Part shown: piece by piece, positions 44,846 through 56,832 of the stretch
How positions within the stretch are numbered: the first letter of the stretch is position 1
How the letters are laid out: the number at the start of each line of letters is the position of its first letter
Assembly: GCA_000697475.1 (NCBI GenBank)
Contig: JNEU01001169.1
Location: 62,001 to 126,000 of the forward strand
Direction: 5' to 3'
DNA from: Lichtheimia corymbifera B2541
Taxonomy: Eukaryota; Mucoromycota; Mucoromycetes; Mucorales; Lichtheimiaceae
DNA length: 64,000 nt
The notes under the pieces: generated by a model
Databases searched by the model: none
Told to the model about the DNA's origin: nothing
What the model saw: the letters and a program-made list of their open reading frames with translations, nothing else
Translations under genes and position numbers: made by a program

Positions 44846-46730
44846 ATGTCACACAGCGTGGAGTTACCCAACAACGCACCACCTCATCGACCCCGCCATC
44901 AGCATTCACGATCACAGCAATTGACGTCTACGCAGCCTTCCTTGACATCACGTCGACATCAGCAGCACCACAGTATATCTATTGGGAGTGGTTCTCCTAG
45001 GGGGTTTCTCGACCATTTCCTTCATCAGCCATCACAACTCCATGGGCCTATTCCGACTTCACCTTTGCCGACAAGTAACACATCAATTGATATTGAATTT
45101 GATGGGGCCACTCAAGTGATCATAAGACCCAATAGGATAGTCAAAGGTTAGTTATCATCTTGCATATTGTATTCCCCCAACGATATTCATATTGATGCAT
45201 TGCATATTGTAGGCAAAGTCATTTTACATGCAGTGGACCGACTTTATTTGACACGCATTCGGATCAAGGTATGTAGGTGATTGTATCGAATCATGATCTT
45301 GTTATTCAACGATCTCTCTTTCTAGTTTTATGCAGAGGAGACCGCCATGGTAAAGCTGGATGATGGATTATGTCAACAAGCAACGACGACGTTTTTTGAG
45401 ACGGAGCATACAGTATGGGGTGATGAAATGAAACGTAAGTCAGCCAAGAAGGGGTGTGGGGGACAAGGCGTTTATCTCCCCTATTAACGCCATGATGATG
45501 GATATAGCTTATGCACAATCACCGTGGGAGGAGCTGGATGCTGGAAAACACGAATTTCCTTTTATCTTAAAGGTATGATTTATTATGCATGTTTACTCTA
45601 TCTCGTTGGCGCTAATAGATAATGATGCAGTTCCCCAATGTGAATTACCCACCTTCTGTGGACGATCCTCCTGGATTCAGTATACGATATATTTGGTGTG
45701 CTCATGCTGATGGCCCTGCTGGACAAACCAATACAATGAGCAAAAAGTGTATCACGCCTTATCGACCCATCATTGCTGCTTCTCCAGGTACGTACGACGT
45801 ATGCTTGCAGAAAGTGATGATGTCACAATGCTGATGAATGGAGTATACATGTAGATAAGGATTGGACATTTCGAACCACACTTTTCAAGGAGAACCATGG
45901 ATCCAAGAAACAGCATGCGCTTGCCCACTTGGTAGCCAAATTCAACAAGCAATGCTATTGTCCAGGTAATATCCTTGGCTCTAATGACTACAATGATGTA
46001 GTAACATGTTACCTTAGATGAACTTTTATCCATGCAATTGAACATGGTGCCATTGAATTCTGATATCAAGATCACCAACATGGCATACAAGTTTCGACGT
46101 CATCATCAAGGAAGATTAGCGACACAACGAGGCACTGCTGTTCGACACCAAACTCATGAACTTTTGGATGCTACCCTACCAGAACCAACAACATCATCCA
46201 TTGTCTTTTCGATTCCTACGTTGATGGTATCACCCACCTTCTCGTCTCGCCATATACGCACAACATATGACTTGCTTCTGCGAGTGACAATGGAAGAGAC
46301 TCATTTCTTGAAACGATCCACCACCTTCCATTGTGAATGCTCAATACCCATCCACATTGCCAATTTACCCTATGATGAAATGATGCGGATTCCAGACTTG
46401 TATTCCATCGAACGATATACCCAATCCAAGTTATCCCCTTTCTTTTATGATGGTCAAGATGATGAAACAGCAGCAACATCCCCTCCTGGCTATTACACTG
46501 GTCATGATCGAAATGAACGTACCGTCTATTGGAGTATGCAAACATCACCGAAATTCAACAGCAACGGGTGCAGTGCGGTAACACCTACTACTACAACAAC
46601 CTCTTCAAGCAATGGCGGTAGCGGTCTTATGGGTTGTAGTACCACGACAAGCCATCATCAGCGTGGTAGTAGTTTGCCAGACATTGGTGAAGCCAACATC
46701 CTTCTTAGCTCGTCAGATGAATGGTCATAG
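44846..46730 (+). CDS. Alpha-arrestin (ART-like trafficking adaptor), copy 1
   Basis: Exons 44846-45146, 45213-45268, 45326-45434, 45508-45572, 45631-45787, 45855-45965 and 46018-46730 give 503 residues. A His/Ser-rich N-terminus precedes an arrestin-N fold starting at about residue 80 (IDIEFDGATQVIIRPNRIVKGKV) and an arrestin-C-like part. A PPGY motif at residues 422-425 fits binding to WW domains of Rsp5/Nedd4 ubiquitin ligases. By family role it brings the ligase to plasma-membrane transporters for endocytosis. The tail is Ser/Thr/Gly-rich and probably phosphorylated. It converges with another alpha-arrestin 956 bases downstream. Confidence 0.8.
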
Positions 46731-47686
46731 ATAGAAGAAAATCACTCATTGTTGGAGGTGGTGGAGCATCCTATATAAACGAGTCATTGACTGTGGACAA
46801 TATTACATGTGATATTTAAATTTGGGTCCATTTTGAACAACCATGTTGTGTGTGTGTAGAATTGACAACATTGGGTGGGTGACGAGTGGCATGAAATTTA
46901 TGCAGGTTTGACCCATTGTACGTCAAAAGGCCGACGCATATAGGCTGATGGTTACACAGAGTCCGAAAAGAAAAATCAGAGATTATATTGGGTGTGTGTG
47001 TGTGAGACCGTTCGCTCTCTCTTTTTCTTTTTGCAAGTGTTGTTTTTGGTGCGGTGGGAATCCACTGTACGTAAGCTAAGGGGCGTGTATATACCGCTTT
47101 AGAGGGAGACCTTGTTATAGACTCCGTCGGCGGCTGCAGTTTATCATGATAGAGGAGCGCTTCGGATTGGACAAGGATCACACTGAGTCATTTTTTCTTA
47201 TCGATGTAGTAGTCTATAGTACCACACTGGCACACATGACGTTGAGCATCACAATCCTTTCACGTGGATGACGATCGGTGTACATATATATAAGCTTACA
47301 AGGAACAACAGCTGTCAAGATTGCTATTGCTGTAAACAATACCAAGTGGCGGGTGGATGGTGCGTTGTTGGTTGTAGTAGTGGTCGGTGGGTGAACACAC
47401 AGAAATGGAAAATCATGCCTATTTCGATAGGGCCGATTCGGGAGAATGATTACTACAGAATATCTGATTTTATTTTCTTTTCTACATGAACAACGGGAAG
47501 GATGCAGAAAGAGAGAGGGAATACATGTGTAATTAGCAAAGTACAAAAAGAATGCGGTTGATCGCTTATACATATACATATATGATTATGATGTGTGTGT
47601 GTGTGAGGATATACTAAATTGAGCATTGTATGTGTGTATGTATATAGATGTACAGGTGTTGAGACCAAAAGAAAAAGGGGAAGAAA
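46731..47686. other. Region between the convergent arrestin genes
   Basis: The 956-base stretch contains both 3' ends and TG/CA-rich tracts (around 46840 and 47590). No gene is seen. Confidence 0.45.
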
Positions 47687-49831
47687 TTACTGCTCTGAAT
47701 AACATGGAGGTGGTCCCCATTCGGGTTGTAAGCAAGCGGGTGCCTGTTGTGAAGAAGTCGTGTTGACAGTGGATGAAGTCATCATCGTGTTGGATGCTGC
47801 ACCGCCCAGTAATGAAGAAGAAGCCGGTGATAAAGCAGGTGATGGACGATGAATGGTGGATGGTAAAGAGGATAACAGCATGGAAGCAGGTCGTTTGCCT
47901 TTGGTTGATTTGGTGGTGGAAGTGGTTGTTGATGATGAAGTGGGTCGTTTCTCTTTGGGCATTTGCTTGAGTTGACAAGGACATCGATTGCATGTGCCCC
48001 AAACAGCATCTTGAGTAATAGGCCATCGTTGTAGCCAAAACTCGGTTGTATTGCTTGCCGTTGTGGTCATTAGAGGATTACCCTTTTCGATGGTTTCATA
48101 GCTGGGAGGCGGCGGCAAAATTGTCTGGCGTTCATCATCGGCTGCTACAAGGCGACAATCAAGTAAGCGTACGGGCGTTCCCAGTGTCACCTTGAAGGCT
48201 TTGCCATTCGCCTCAAGGACCACCATGAGATGCAACCAATGGCTGATTGAAATGCTGGCATGGGTCATGTTGGGAACCAAGGTATGTTCACATGTCGGCA
48301 CCGGCATAACAAAACGGCCTTCAAAGTATTCGCCTACTCGCACAGGCTCATCCAACAGTTTCAGATTTAGTAATTCACCTTGCTTTGGATCATCCGTTTC
48401 TTCTTCAGAAGCATATGTGTTGCCTCCTCCTCCTCCTCCTTGATGTTGTGGATCATCGGGCAAACCCTTGCTGGCATCTCTATTTGTGGTCGCTGTTGCT
48501 GCTGGTGCTGCGGATGTGCTATTGGCATTGTACAGATCATCAGACCAATGATGTCGATGATGTCGGTATCGTCGTGATAACGTTGTTGTGTTGGGTCGTT
48601 GCTGATGTTGTTTCTTTCCCACATCAAGAGATTGAATACTGCTTCCACTGCTGCTTTCATCATGCTCCGTTGGGTAGCCGTAGGCCCATTTAAGCACCAT
48701 GGCAACTGCTTCGGTATGTTTACGTGTTTCAGGTTGACCTTGCTTGCCATAGTAATCACCAGGAACTTTCATCGTGTAGTCTCGAGTCTCGGAGATGCGT
48801 GTTACTATGGAGCGGATCTTGATATCATCTGTCAATGGTTCCAAAAGCACCTCTACACCCACACTGGTGCCAATGGCAATCGCTGTTCTGTCAATGCTGA
48901 GCCGATAACGTAATCCATATTCAAGTGTGCTGGCAGGTAAATTCCAATTATCAACGGTACGTCCTGCCATTGAATAAGCAAGCCGATCATGTTGCTCATC
49001 AAGACATAGTCCTAGATGAAATTGACCATAGTACGATGGATGAATTTGACCATCATCTTGGTCTATGGCGTAATATCGATCAAGGCTGGTGCGTCGATGA
49101 GCCCCTACTGTAGTTGCTTGATCAGGTGCCTGAATAAAAGGCTGTTGTTGCTGTTGCTGTTGTTGATTATCCGCTTGTGCTGAAGAAGATTGGGCATCAT
49201 CGTCATTGCTCAAGGTAGAGGGTGTTGCTGCTGGTGTGGGTGGTGCAAGGCTTGGAATAGGCTCTATGGCTCGTACAAGTCGTAAATCAGCTGTGGCTAC
49301 TAATTTTTGTCTTTTCCCAAAGCGTGTCCAATCAAGCCAACTAGCATGTGAATCATCTTCTGTAGACCGACGTAAGGTGGCTGTGAGCTTATATGATATA
49401 TCGAGACGATCGGGTATATGCAGTGTAATTGGAAGAGATCCAGGCAAAGGAAACTCGAATGGGAATCGCTGGATACCCGATGGCATGATGCCTTGTGAAT
49501 TGGGTGGCAATAATGATAGCTCAATCACATGCAGTTTGGTCTCGATAGGTTTGCCAGTGGGTTGTTTATCCATTATTTCTAAGTGCATGCACATGTCAGG
49601 ACCCTTGAGCGAGTGCTGCTGTTTTTATCTATATATACCTCGCCATGGATAATATCGTTGAATGCCTTCAAAGACGAGTGAGATGGGTCCTTGAATGGCT
49701 GTGTCTTTGGGAAAATTGACAATCACTTCGCCTCTGACAATGATTGTGCCTGTTGTATTGCCCAAGTAAGAGACTGGCTCATCGAGAATTAAACGGAAGA
49801 CATCTTTCTTTTCGGGTATCAAGCGTGACAT
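47687..49831 (-). CDS. Alpha-arrestin (ART-like trafficking adaptor), copy 2
   Basis: Exons 49639-49831 and 47687-49578 give 694 residues. The arrestin-N fold starts almost at the N-terminus (VFRLILDEPVSYLGNTTGTI, then VFEGIQRYYPW). The middle has polyQ and an inserted polar region; an arrestin-C-like part includes GRFVMPVPTCEHTLVPNMTH. Two PPxY motifs are present: PPSY at 555-558 and PPCY at 688-691, four residues from the end. These are expected to recruit Rsp5/Nedd4-type ligases for cargo ubiquitination. A TATA-like TATAAAAA sits 55 bases upstream. It has one intron against six in copy 1, so the pair is old if it arose by duplication. Confidence 0.85.
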
Positions 49832-49885
49832 GATTGTGAAAGAAAAGAAAAGGGGAACTGTGAAACAAGGTGCTGGGAAACGTCC

Positions 49886-49893
49886 TTTTTATA
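49886..49893 (-). promoter_or_regulatory. TATA-like box of arrestin copy 2
   Basis: TATAAAAA on the minus strand, about 55 bases before the ATG. Confidence 0.4.
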
Positions 49894-51198
49894 CAACTTT
49901 AGGGCTCCGGGGCTCGGATGGTTATAGTGGGGGATCGTCGTTCGAGATGCTTTCTGATCACCATCTTCATGCTGGCTGGCGAAAAAGACAACTGTAACAT
50001 AAACATTATGCTGCGGTTGTTGTGTCGCCATCCCACATGGGGGTGATGATGGAACGTTACCATTACGTGTATTCCAATATCAATCTCGATGTGAAATCCC
50101 AATCTCTGCTGAGTCATTCATGATCCTGCGTACAATACCAACATGTCTATTTTGCTGGTACACTCCATCTAAAACAACACACATTGATTCAATGAAGCTT
50201 TTGTTATCATTCAAAGGCAATTGATTTTGCTTATGATGACAAATCCAAGAGCTTCCCAACATTGAATTGGCTGCACATATGACCATGAACAGCGTGCTCC
50301 CAACCCCCACGTGGCACTGTTTGTACAAAAGCAAAAAAAGATACATCCCAGGCAGGTTACATATATTCCCATCTGCTCATTTTACAAATCCAGGATTTAT
50401 AAAGTTCCCCTGGTAATGTGATGATGATGATGTGAGTGAGTGAGTGAGTGAGTGGGAGAACACCGGTGTATGGGGATGGTGGAGGGTTCTAGTAGCATAG
50501 TAGTAGTTGTAGTGAGTCACTCAAAATACTCTCTCCTGGTAGGGCCGCAAGAAAAATCCCCGCGGTAAAATGCGAGCAAATACCACACTACCTGATCTCG
50601 TTTTGCGACCGCTTTGACTCACTGTTGTGTCGCTTGACCTTTGTGTTTCCCTGTACAACATGGAATGATGTTATAGATGTGCCAAATATGGCCGAGACCA
50701 TGCTAAAGGTTGGAGCGATCCACTGCAGGTAAGCCTCTCTTCCTCGGATCTTTCTCTTTTTGTGCTATTTTGAGGCTGGTTGCTTGTCCCTATTTACCTT
50801 GCTTGGTTAAATGTTTGATGTCGTATGGAATCACTGGTGTACATGGATGTCATTTTCTTTAGCTGTTTACAGAATAACATGCACGAGTTCAAGGCGTCTA
50901 GATTAATAATACAGCTTTGTTGCTGTACGTACGCATTTTCATTCTTCCCATGATACATGGTATACGATGCTCTCCTCTTATCTGATTTCAAAAACGCACA
51001 CACACACACACACATCATACATCATTCGTCTAGCATTCATCCAGTATAGCATAGATGGGGAGGTGTTTTTTATGCATCATGATGGTAGAAAAAAAAAACT
51101 GTGCAGCATAATGATGCCATGTTGGATAGGTTCCGATGCTTTGGTTTATTACACAAGAAAATATAAACATGATATCCTGGTATACCATGTGTCTTTTG
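49894..51198. other. Intergenic region, possible tiny unrecognised exon only
   Basis: Between two minus-strand genes. It contains a GTGA tetranucleotide run and a CA repeat near 50996-51014. A spliceable short frame near 50676-50729 is discussed among rejected items. Confidence 0.4.
50432..50453. repeat. GTGA tetranucleotide microsatellite
   Basis: Five perfect copies of GTGA, preceded by a short GAT run. Confidence 0.8.
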
Positions 51199-52329
51199 TC
51201 ATGGCTCGCTGTTTCTGTTGTGATAGGGTAATGGTGAATCCGTGAAGCCGGGTAAAGTAGCAGCAGGTGCAGCGGATGTGGTAACCGGTAATGAGATACG
51301 GTCCATGGATGAAGGTACTGAAGAAGCTGGGTGACCCATCAGTAGCAATGATGGTGTGGTGTTGGATTCGGGTGGTGTGGGTGTGTATGCAGGAGGAGGG
51401 GGAATAGTGTCAAGATGTTGTTGGTATATTTCCTGCTGTTGTTGTTGTGAGGAGGATATAGAGGTAGACGATGATAATGATTCTGAGCTATGGATATAAA
51501 TGGAGGGGTGTGGTAGCTGTAATGGTGATGATTCTCCCAATTCCTTTTCTGTTGGTGCAGAAGGAGCTGGTTGTGCTGATGTTGATCCAACATTGTGGGG
51601 TGGGATAATAATTGTGGATTCATCGGATGACGATAATCGATCATGATTGTTGTTGTGTGTCCCTGACATAGCAGTAGTACCACCACCAGCAGCGTCTTGC
51701 CAGTTTTCTGGTTTGGTGAATGGCTCATGATTGCAATTGGAAAATGGGGGTTTTGGTGATATTGAAGGAGTAGAATCCATGGATGAGCATGGTGGGTGGT
51801 GTTTATGATGATGATGATGTGCAGCCTTTTTGGCTTCCTGTTGTTTTTTATGTTTGCGTATCTTGAACCATGCAAAGATAATGGCGCATATCACCACTGC
51901 TGTTCCACTGATGCTACACACAAGTACCACCACAAGCGTCATATCGTGTAACGCATTTTGGTTATCCTCAAGTTGATCCGCAATGACACTGCTGCTGTCA
52001 TTTGCATCCTTGAGTGTTGTTTCTGTCATATTGTCATTCGCTGCCACCACCACCGTTGTGACATTCAAGACCACTGTTTGGTCATCGTCATCATCATCAC
52101 CATTCTGTACTACACTGGATGTTGGTATTGCTGCTGCTTGTTCTTGTTGCCTCTTTAAATAGACATTCACCACTGGTTCAACCTGGTACCATGTGTTGTC
52201 GGTGGTGGGTACTGCTGGTGGTGTGATAGAGGATGGTGGTGATGGTAATAATGCCAGCCGATTCTCATCTCCCTGTGCAAAAGCAAGAAATACAAAGCAG
52301 AGAGCAAACGCTAGGATCGCCAAACGCAT
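51199..52329 (-). CDS. Single-pass membrane protein with signal peptide and PPxY motif
   Basis: A single-exon gene of 376 residues. A signal peptide (MRLAILAFALCFVFLAFAQG, 1-20) leads to an extracellular or luminal region with possible N-glycosylation sites (NVTT, NMTE, NDSS). A transmembrane helix follows (about 131-156, LVVVLVCSISGTAVVICAII), then a basic His-rich stop-transfer (KIRKHKK, HHHHHKHH) and a long Ser/Pro-rich cytoplasmic tail. The tail has PPAY at 312-315, a WW-domain ligand like those in the neighbouring arrestins. The topology resembles fungal Mid2/Wsc-type surface proteins, but no cysteine-rich WSC domain is present and I do not assign it to a family. Confidence 0.7.
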   Translation of the reverse strand: MRLAILAFALCFVFLAFAQGDENRLALLPSPPSSITPPAVPTTDNTWYQVEPVVNVYLKRQQEQAAAIPTSSVVQNGDDDDDDQTVVLNVTTVVVAANDNMTETTLKDANDSSSVIADQLEDNQNALHDMTLVVVLVCSISGTAVVICAIIFAWFKIRKHKKQQEAKKAAHHHHHKHHPPCSSMDSTPSISPKPPFSNCNHEPFTKPENWQDAAGGGTTAMSGTHNNNHDRLSSSDESTIIIPPHNVGSTSAQPAPSAPTEKELGESSPLQLPHPSIYIHSSESLSSSTSISSSQQQQQEIYQQHLDTIPPPPAYTPTPPESNTTPSLLLMGHPASSVPSSMDRISLPVTTSAAPAATLPGFTDSPLPYHNRNSEP

Positions 52330-53495
52330 TGAAAATACATAAAAAAGAAAAGAAGAAAAAGTGGATCAAACCCCCTCTAGTGGCATACAATGGTGTATAG
52401 GTTGTCTGTGTGCTTCCACAAAAAGAACATGAGTTGGTGCATTTCAATCTCAAATTGCCGGCATTCTGCCGTATTATTAACACGAGCCTACATCAACAGC
52501 ATTCTGCATTCACCTGTCGTCATTCTATCCTGTACATCAGCCTCGTTAAACCCGCGCACCTTGTTTAAGCCTCTTTGTTTTACACTTTCTATATGCTCGG
52601 AATGGACGCTAAAAGACATCATGACTGGCTATTTAAAGATAATGATCTACCATGTCGTTATTACCAATCCATTACATACATGTGGAATCCTTCACCTTTG
52701 TTCTACAATGTGTGTTTCAGGAATGCGTATCGGACATGATCTGATGAGCACCTGACATGTACATATGCTTCCATCAAACCACCATCGATGAAGCATCAAG
52801 TGCCATGATCATGTGCACGTGACATTTCATATATCATGGACCATTGTGCTTTTGCAACAATAAATGGCATTAAATATGCATATTATTTAGTCTATGTGTG
52901 TGTGTGTGTGCGTGAGTGCGAAGTATATGCCTTTCATTTATTGGTGCCCTAAATGGATTGGGAATCAAAAGAAGGGGAGTGCATGTCATGCACCGATGGC
53001 TAGCCGAGGATGATCATTGTCAAAGGAATGATGACAAGTCATATAATAAAGAAAACAACAAGCTTCCTGCTTTAGAAGTCGATGATCTCATGAATGAGAG
53101 TTCCAGGATGTGGTTATGGCTTTGTCACTTTTATAGTCTCCCTGTTGAATACCATCATTGAGCAGGGGGGAAAGAGGAGGAGGAGGTGGTGGTGGTGGGG
53201 TTGGGGGGGGGAAATGGATGATCGAGAATATCACTTGATCCTATTTTGACTCGAGGATTCTTGATCGATTCCATTTTTATTCCATGGATTATCTTTATCA
53301 CATGTTACTTTTCTATTATTCTTGAACTAGTCAAAGGAAAATGGCATTGACGGAAAAGGATTTGGATGGTTCCTGGCGACAAAGGGAGAGCAGGTAAGTA
53401 AGCAAGGGGAGTTGCAAAAAGTAAGGGCTGAGTTGTTGGTTGTGGTGGTTGTGGGTGACTCTAACTTACATCCCTTTCACTTGCAAGGCATTTCC
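52330..53495. other. Intergenic region between divergent genes
   Basis: Holds the promoters of the membrane-protein and coiled-coil genes. A probable 5' exon for the latter lies near 53341-53392, ending in a GTAAGT donor with its acceptor at 53486. No other gene is seen. A TG repeat is at about 52896-52911. Confidence 0.45.
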
Positions 53496-54378
53496 ATGGC
53501 AGAAGACGAAATGAGGCCGGAACGTAAGTCGATCGAGGGTGTTGGAGTTGGTGTCAAAAGAGCAGCAACAAGCTAAATGTCAAACTTTTATAGGCAGCAC
53601 CAGCTCATCTCGGACGACGGGAAGCGATATTGGCGAGTTGCAACAAAAAATCTCCAAGGCCGAGCGAGAGCTTACACAAATGCGACTTGAGTTGGAGCAG
53701 ACACGGCAGCAAGCCAAAGCAGCCGAGCTTCATGCACAAGAGAGTGGACGCACCAACCGCAAACTCAAAACGGAGATCCAGACACTCACGGATATGAGCA
53801 ATCGCAAAGACCGTCAGGCTGAAAATGCAAAGGCCACCGCTTTCTTTTTCGAAGGCCAAGTGAAAAAGTACACGGATGAGATTGAAACAGCACAACGCGG
53901 TATGGGTCACTTGAAGGAATTGGATGATCAACTTCGAGAAGCCAAACGTCAACAACAACAACTGGAAACGGATGCTCAACAAGAACATGATCAAGTGCGT
54001 GGTGATATTCAAAAGATCCAGGAAAAATACCGTGCTGAAAAGAGTGAATTGGAAGCTGTGATTGCTCAAGCGTATGAGGATCTTGCCAAGACATCAGCTC
54101 GTGCACTACAAATTCAACAAGAGGCTGAGGATCGTATCCAAAAGGTGGTTGGCCCCATGGATCAAGAGATCAAAAAGCTAGAAGAAGAGCATTTGGAAAT
54201 GGAAAAACGTCAATCTGAAATGATTCGTGGTGTACAGCAGGAAATTGAGCAATTGAGATCCAAGCTCGATGCATCTGAAGCATCCACTCGTTCCCACGAA
54301 GAAATCATGACCATGGTGCAAAAAGAAATGGATAGGATTATGCGTCGATTACGTTCTATTGATCAAGCAGAACTATAA
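53496..54378 (+). CDS. Coiled-coil protein, unidentified
   Basis: Exons 53496-53523 and 53594-54378 give 270 residues. Apart from a short Ser-rich head, nearly the whole protein is a heptad coiled coil rich in Glu, Gln, Lys and Arg (for example ISKAERELTQMRLELEQTR). No enzymatic domain is visible. It could be a structural or tethering protein, such as a cytoskeletal or spindle-pole component; nothing specific supports a choice. The ATG at 53496 is the one in the coding frame. An upstream ATG at 53341 in a likely first exon opens a different, overlapping frame, so a 5'-UTR intron or start regulation is possible. Confidence 0.65.
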
Positions 54379-54391
54379 TCTATATATCCAC

Positions 54392-54392
54392 T

Positions 54393-54424
<32 letters not shown>
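54392..54424. repeat. CA/TA microsatellite in a 3' UTR
   Basis: About eleven CA units followed by five TA units, just after the coiled-coil gene stop. Confidence 0.75.
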
Positions 54425-54627
54425 AAACTCATTCTCTCTTTCTATACCATTTGAAAAAAATAATAATATGGAAGTTGTAAAGTGAGTGAAAATCATGCGG
54501 TCTGGTTTCTGTGAGACGAGACATTACCTCATTTGAGAACTCCGTCAGTCATGTCTTTTTGTCATCATCGCCCTTTTCATTCAACTCTTCAACTCTCACC
54601 TTTCTTCCCTTCCTCACTCCCTCTTCC

Positions 54628-56535
54628 ATGTCTCACTTTCGTTATCCAAACTCGACTCTCATGAGTGCTGCAGGATATTACGCTTATCACCAACACAACA
54701 ACTCTGTGGATGAGGAAGATTCGCCATTGACCACTACCAGCACCACCACCCATGACACTCCCACTGTCATTGCCAATGGCTCTTCTTCCCATCGAACCAA
54801 CTACCGTACACGAGTTTTAAATGCAAGCAATACCCCAAGCACCGTTACAGGAAGACGCGTATTGATCACGGACGATGACGAAGACGGCAATGCCTCCACA
54901 ATGTCAGCATCAAGTGCCTCCTCCTCTTCGTCTTCCACTATCCTTGCTCCACGACCTACAACAACAACAACAACAGCTCCTCGTAACCATGGAGCCAATG
55001 ATACAAGACAGCAACAACAACAACAACAACCCTCATCATCTTCCAGTGCTTCCACTCCTCCTTCTTCTCGTATCAATATTGCTACTAGGCAACAACAGCA
55101 GCAGCAACAAGATCAACAACCATCAGCACAGCAGCCTACATCTACAAGTGATGATGATAGACGATGCTGGATTTGCTTTGGAGAGGATGAAGATTCAGAG
55201 GGAATTTGGGTGAAGCCATGCAAGTGTTCTCTCGTATCGCATGAACAATGTCTGTTGGATTGGATTTCAGAAAATCAAAAGGGATCTCCTTTGAAAAAGG
55301 TATGTATTTGGTATTGGGGGATGCAATCATGCAGGTTTGTTTGTGTGTAATGTGCTCATGCCTCTCTCTTTCTTTGTGCTACTCTTACTCAAGGTCTACT
55401 GTCCTCAATGCAATACGCCTTATAGTCTTATGGAACGACGTAGTGTATCCTTGGCTCTCCTTAGTTTAATTGATACATTGGCACGCACTGCAGCACCTTA
55501 CTTGACATTCCTTGGCCTTGGTTGCTCCGTATTACTCACTTCTACCACTTATGGTGCATACACGGTAATGACTCTGTTTGGGGCAAGACAAGGGGAACGA
55601 TTGATTGGAAGACCGGCCTTTTGGACATGGCGTACATGGCTTGGGTTACCAGCCATTCCAGCAGCCCTTGTACTCTCCCGTTCACGATGGGCCGATGGCG
55701 TACTTCCTTTTGCTGCCATGCTCATTCTTCGTGCAACATCAGCCAATCAACAAGGCGCTGTACAAATGACTTGGCCTCCTTCTCCCGCTGTAACACTGGG
55801 TGTCTTGCCATGGATAAGGTATATACATACACGCAAAGGATGGAAGGTTTGCTGCTGCATACTCATCATCATTACGTTAGGCTGCTTTATAATAACTTGT
55901 ATCTTTTGGCACAACATCACTTGTCAAGAAAATTGCTTCATCTTCGAAACAGACAAACATCACCACAACAACAGCAACGTCGTACACAACAACAACAACA
56001 ACAAGCTGGCACAGATCCCACTGCTGCGTTCCGTCAGGTACTGGAACAAAATGGTGTTGATATTCTTGCAGATCCGGTATGGGAAGGCCGACGACAACAA
56101 CATCAACGCGATGAAGAAACACGTCGAGTGGAACAGGAGCAAGAAAATGCATTGATGGAAGTGCGTGAATCCAACGACCTTGGTGTCACTGTTATTGGTG
56201 CATTGCTTTGGCCTACCATTAGCAGTATTGTGGGAAGGTAAGCCAAAGGGAAAAGAAAAAGGTATTGGGAGATATGCTCATCCTACTACTACTATTACTA
56301 GCTGCTTGAATCATTTCAAAATTGTCCGTCAGCATTTTCCAGAACCCTTTCATCGCAACGTCCTTGGTGGATGTCTATTTGTGGTAGTCAAGGCAAGTGT
56401 GTGTTTACAGAAAGGATGACGTGGATTGACTTATACATGTATATATAGGATATGGCAAGCTTGTTGTACAAGTATGAACGTATCAAGCAGCGTCAATCAC
56501 GTCGTGTCAGGAACTATAGTGAGATTGCAAAGTAA
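54628..56535 (+). CDS. RING-CH (MARCH-type) membrane E3 ubiquitin ligase
   Basis: Exons 54628-55299, 55394-55818, 55881-56237, 56302-56392 and 56449-56535 give 543 residues. A long disordered N-terminus (polyS, polyT, polyQ) precedes the RING-CH domain at about 184-233: CWIC, CKC, HEQC and, after intron 1, CPQC, the C4HC3 pattern. Hydrophobic segments follow (ALLSLIDTLARTAAPYLTFL, GLPAIPAALVL, GVLPFAAML, GVTVIGALLWPTISSIVG), so it is a multi-pass membrane protein. The layout resembles MARCH5-type ligases of mitochondria or ER, but location is an inference. Intron 4 (56393-56448) is GC-AG with a GCAAGT donor; only this join continues to the conserved basic end. Confidence 0.85.
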
Positions 56536-56650
56536 ATCATATACAACAGCTCCATCTTTTTGTATATAGAAAGGAAACATTTGTAATTTTCAGCTTGATG
56601 CATCATATTATACTTTGGGTGGCACTATTGGCTTATTAAACATTCTCATT

Positions 56651-56750
56651 TTACTAAATATCTTATGCTGAGGACGGCATTTCATTTGATTGACAACCTT
56701 TTACTAAATATCTTATGCTGAGGACGGCATTTCATTTGATTGACAACCTT
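56651..56750. repeat. Perfect 50-bp tandem duplication
   Basis: Bases 56651-56700 are repeated without change at 56701-56750. It lies between the RING-CH and TMA16 genes. The perfect identity points to a recent event or an assembly artefact. Confidence 0.9.
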
Positions 56751-56832
56751 TTCCAAAGCGTGGCTTTTCGAATTCAGCTTTCCTGCTGCTGTCTATTTTC
56801 TCTCCCTCTCTCTTTTTGATCGATCACACCTC

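Noticed and set aside
50676..50729. A short spliceable frame (after TATAG, before GTAAGCC) reading CAKYGRDHAKGWSDPLQ
   Set aside because: It could be an exon of a tiny gene ending near 50880, but I could not find a convincing first exon or start, and two frames are open. Transcript data would decide.
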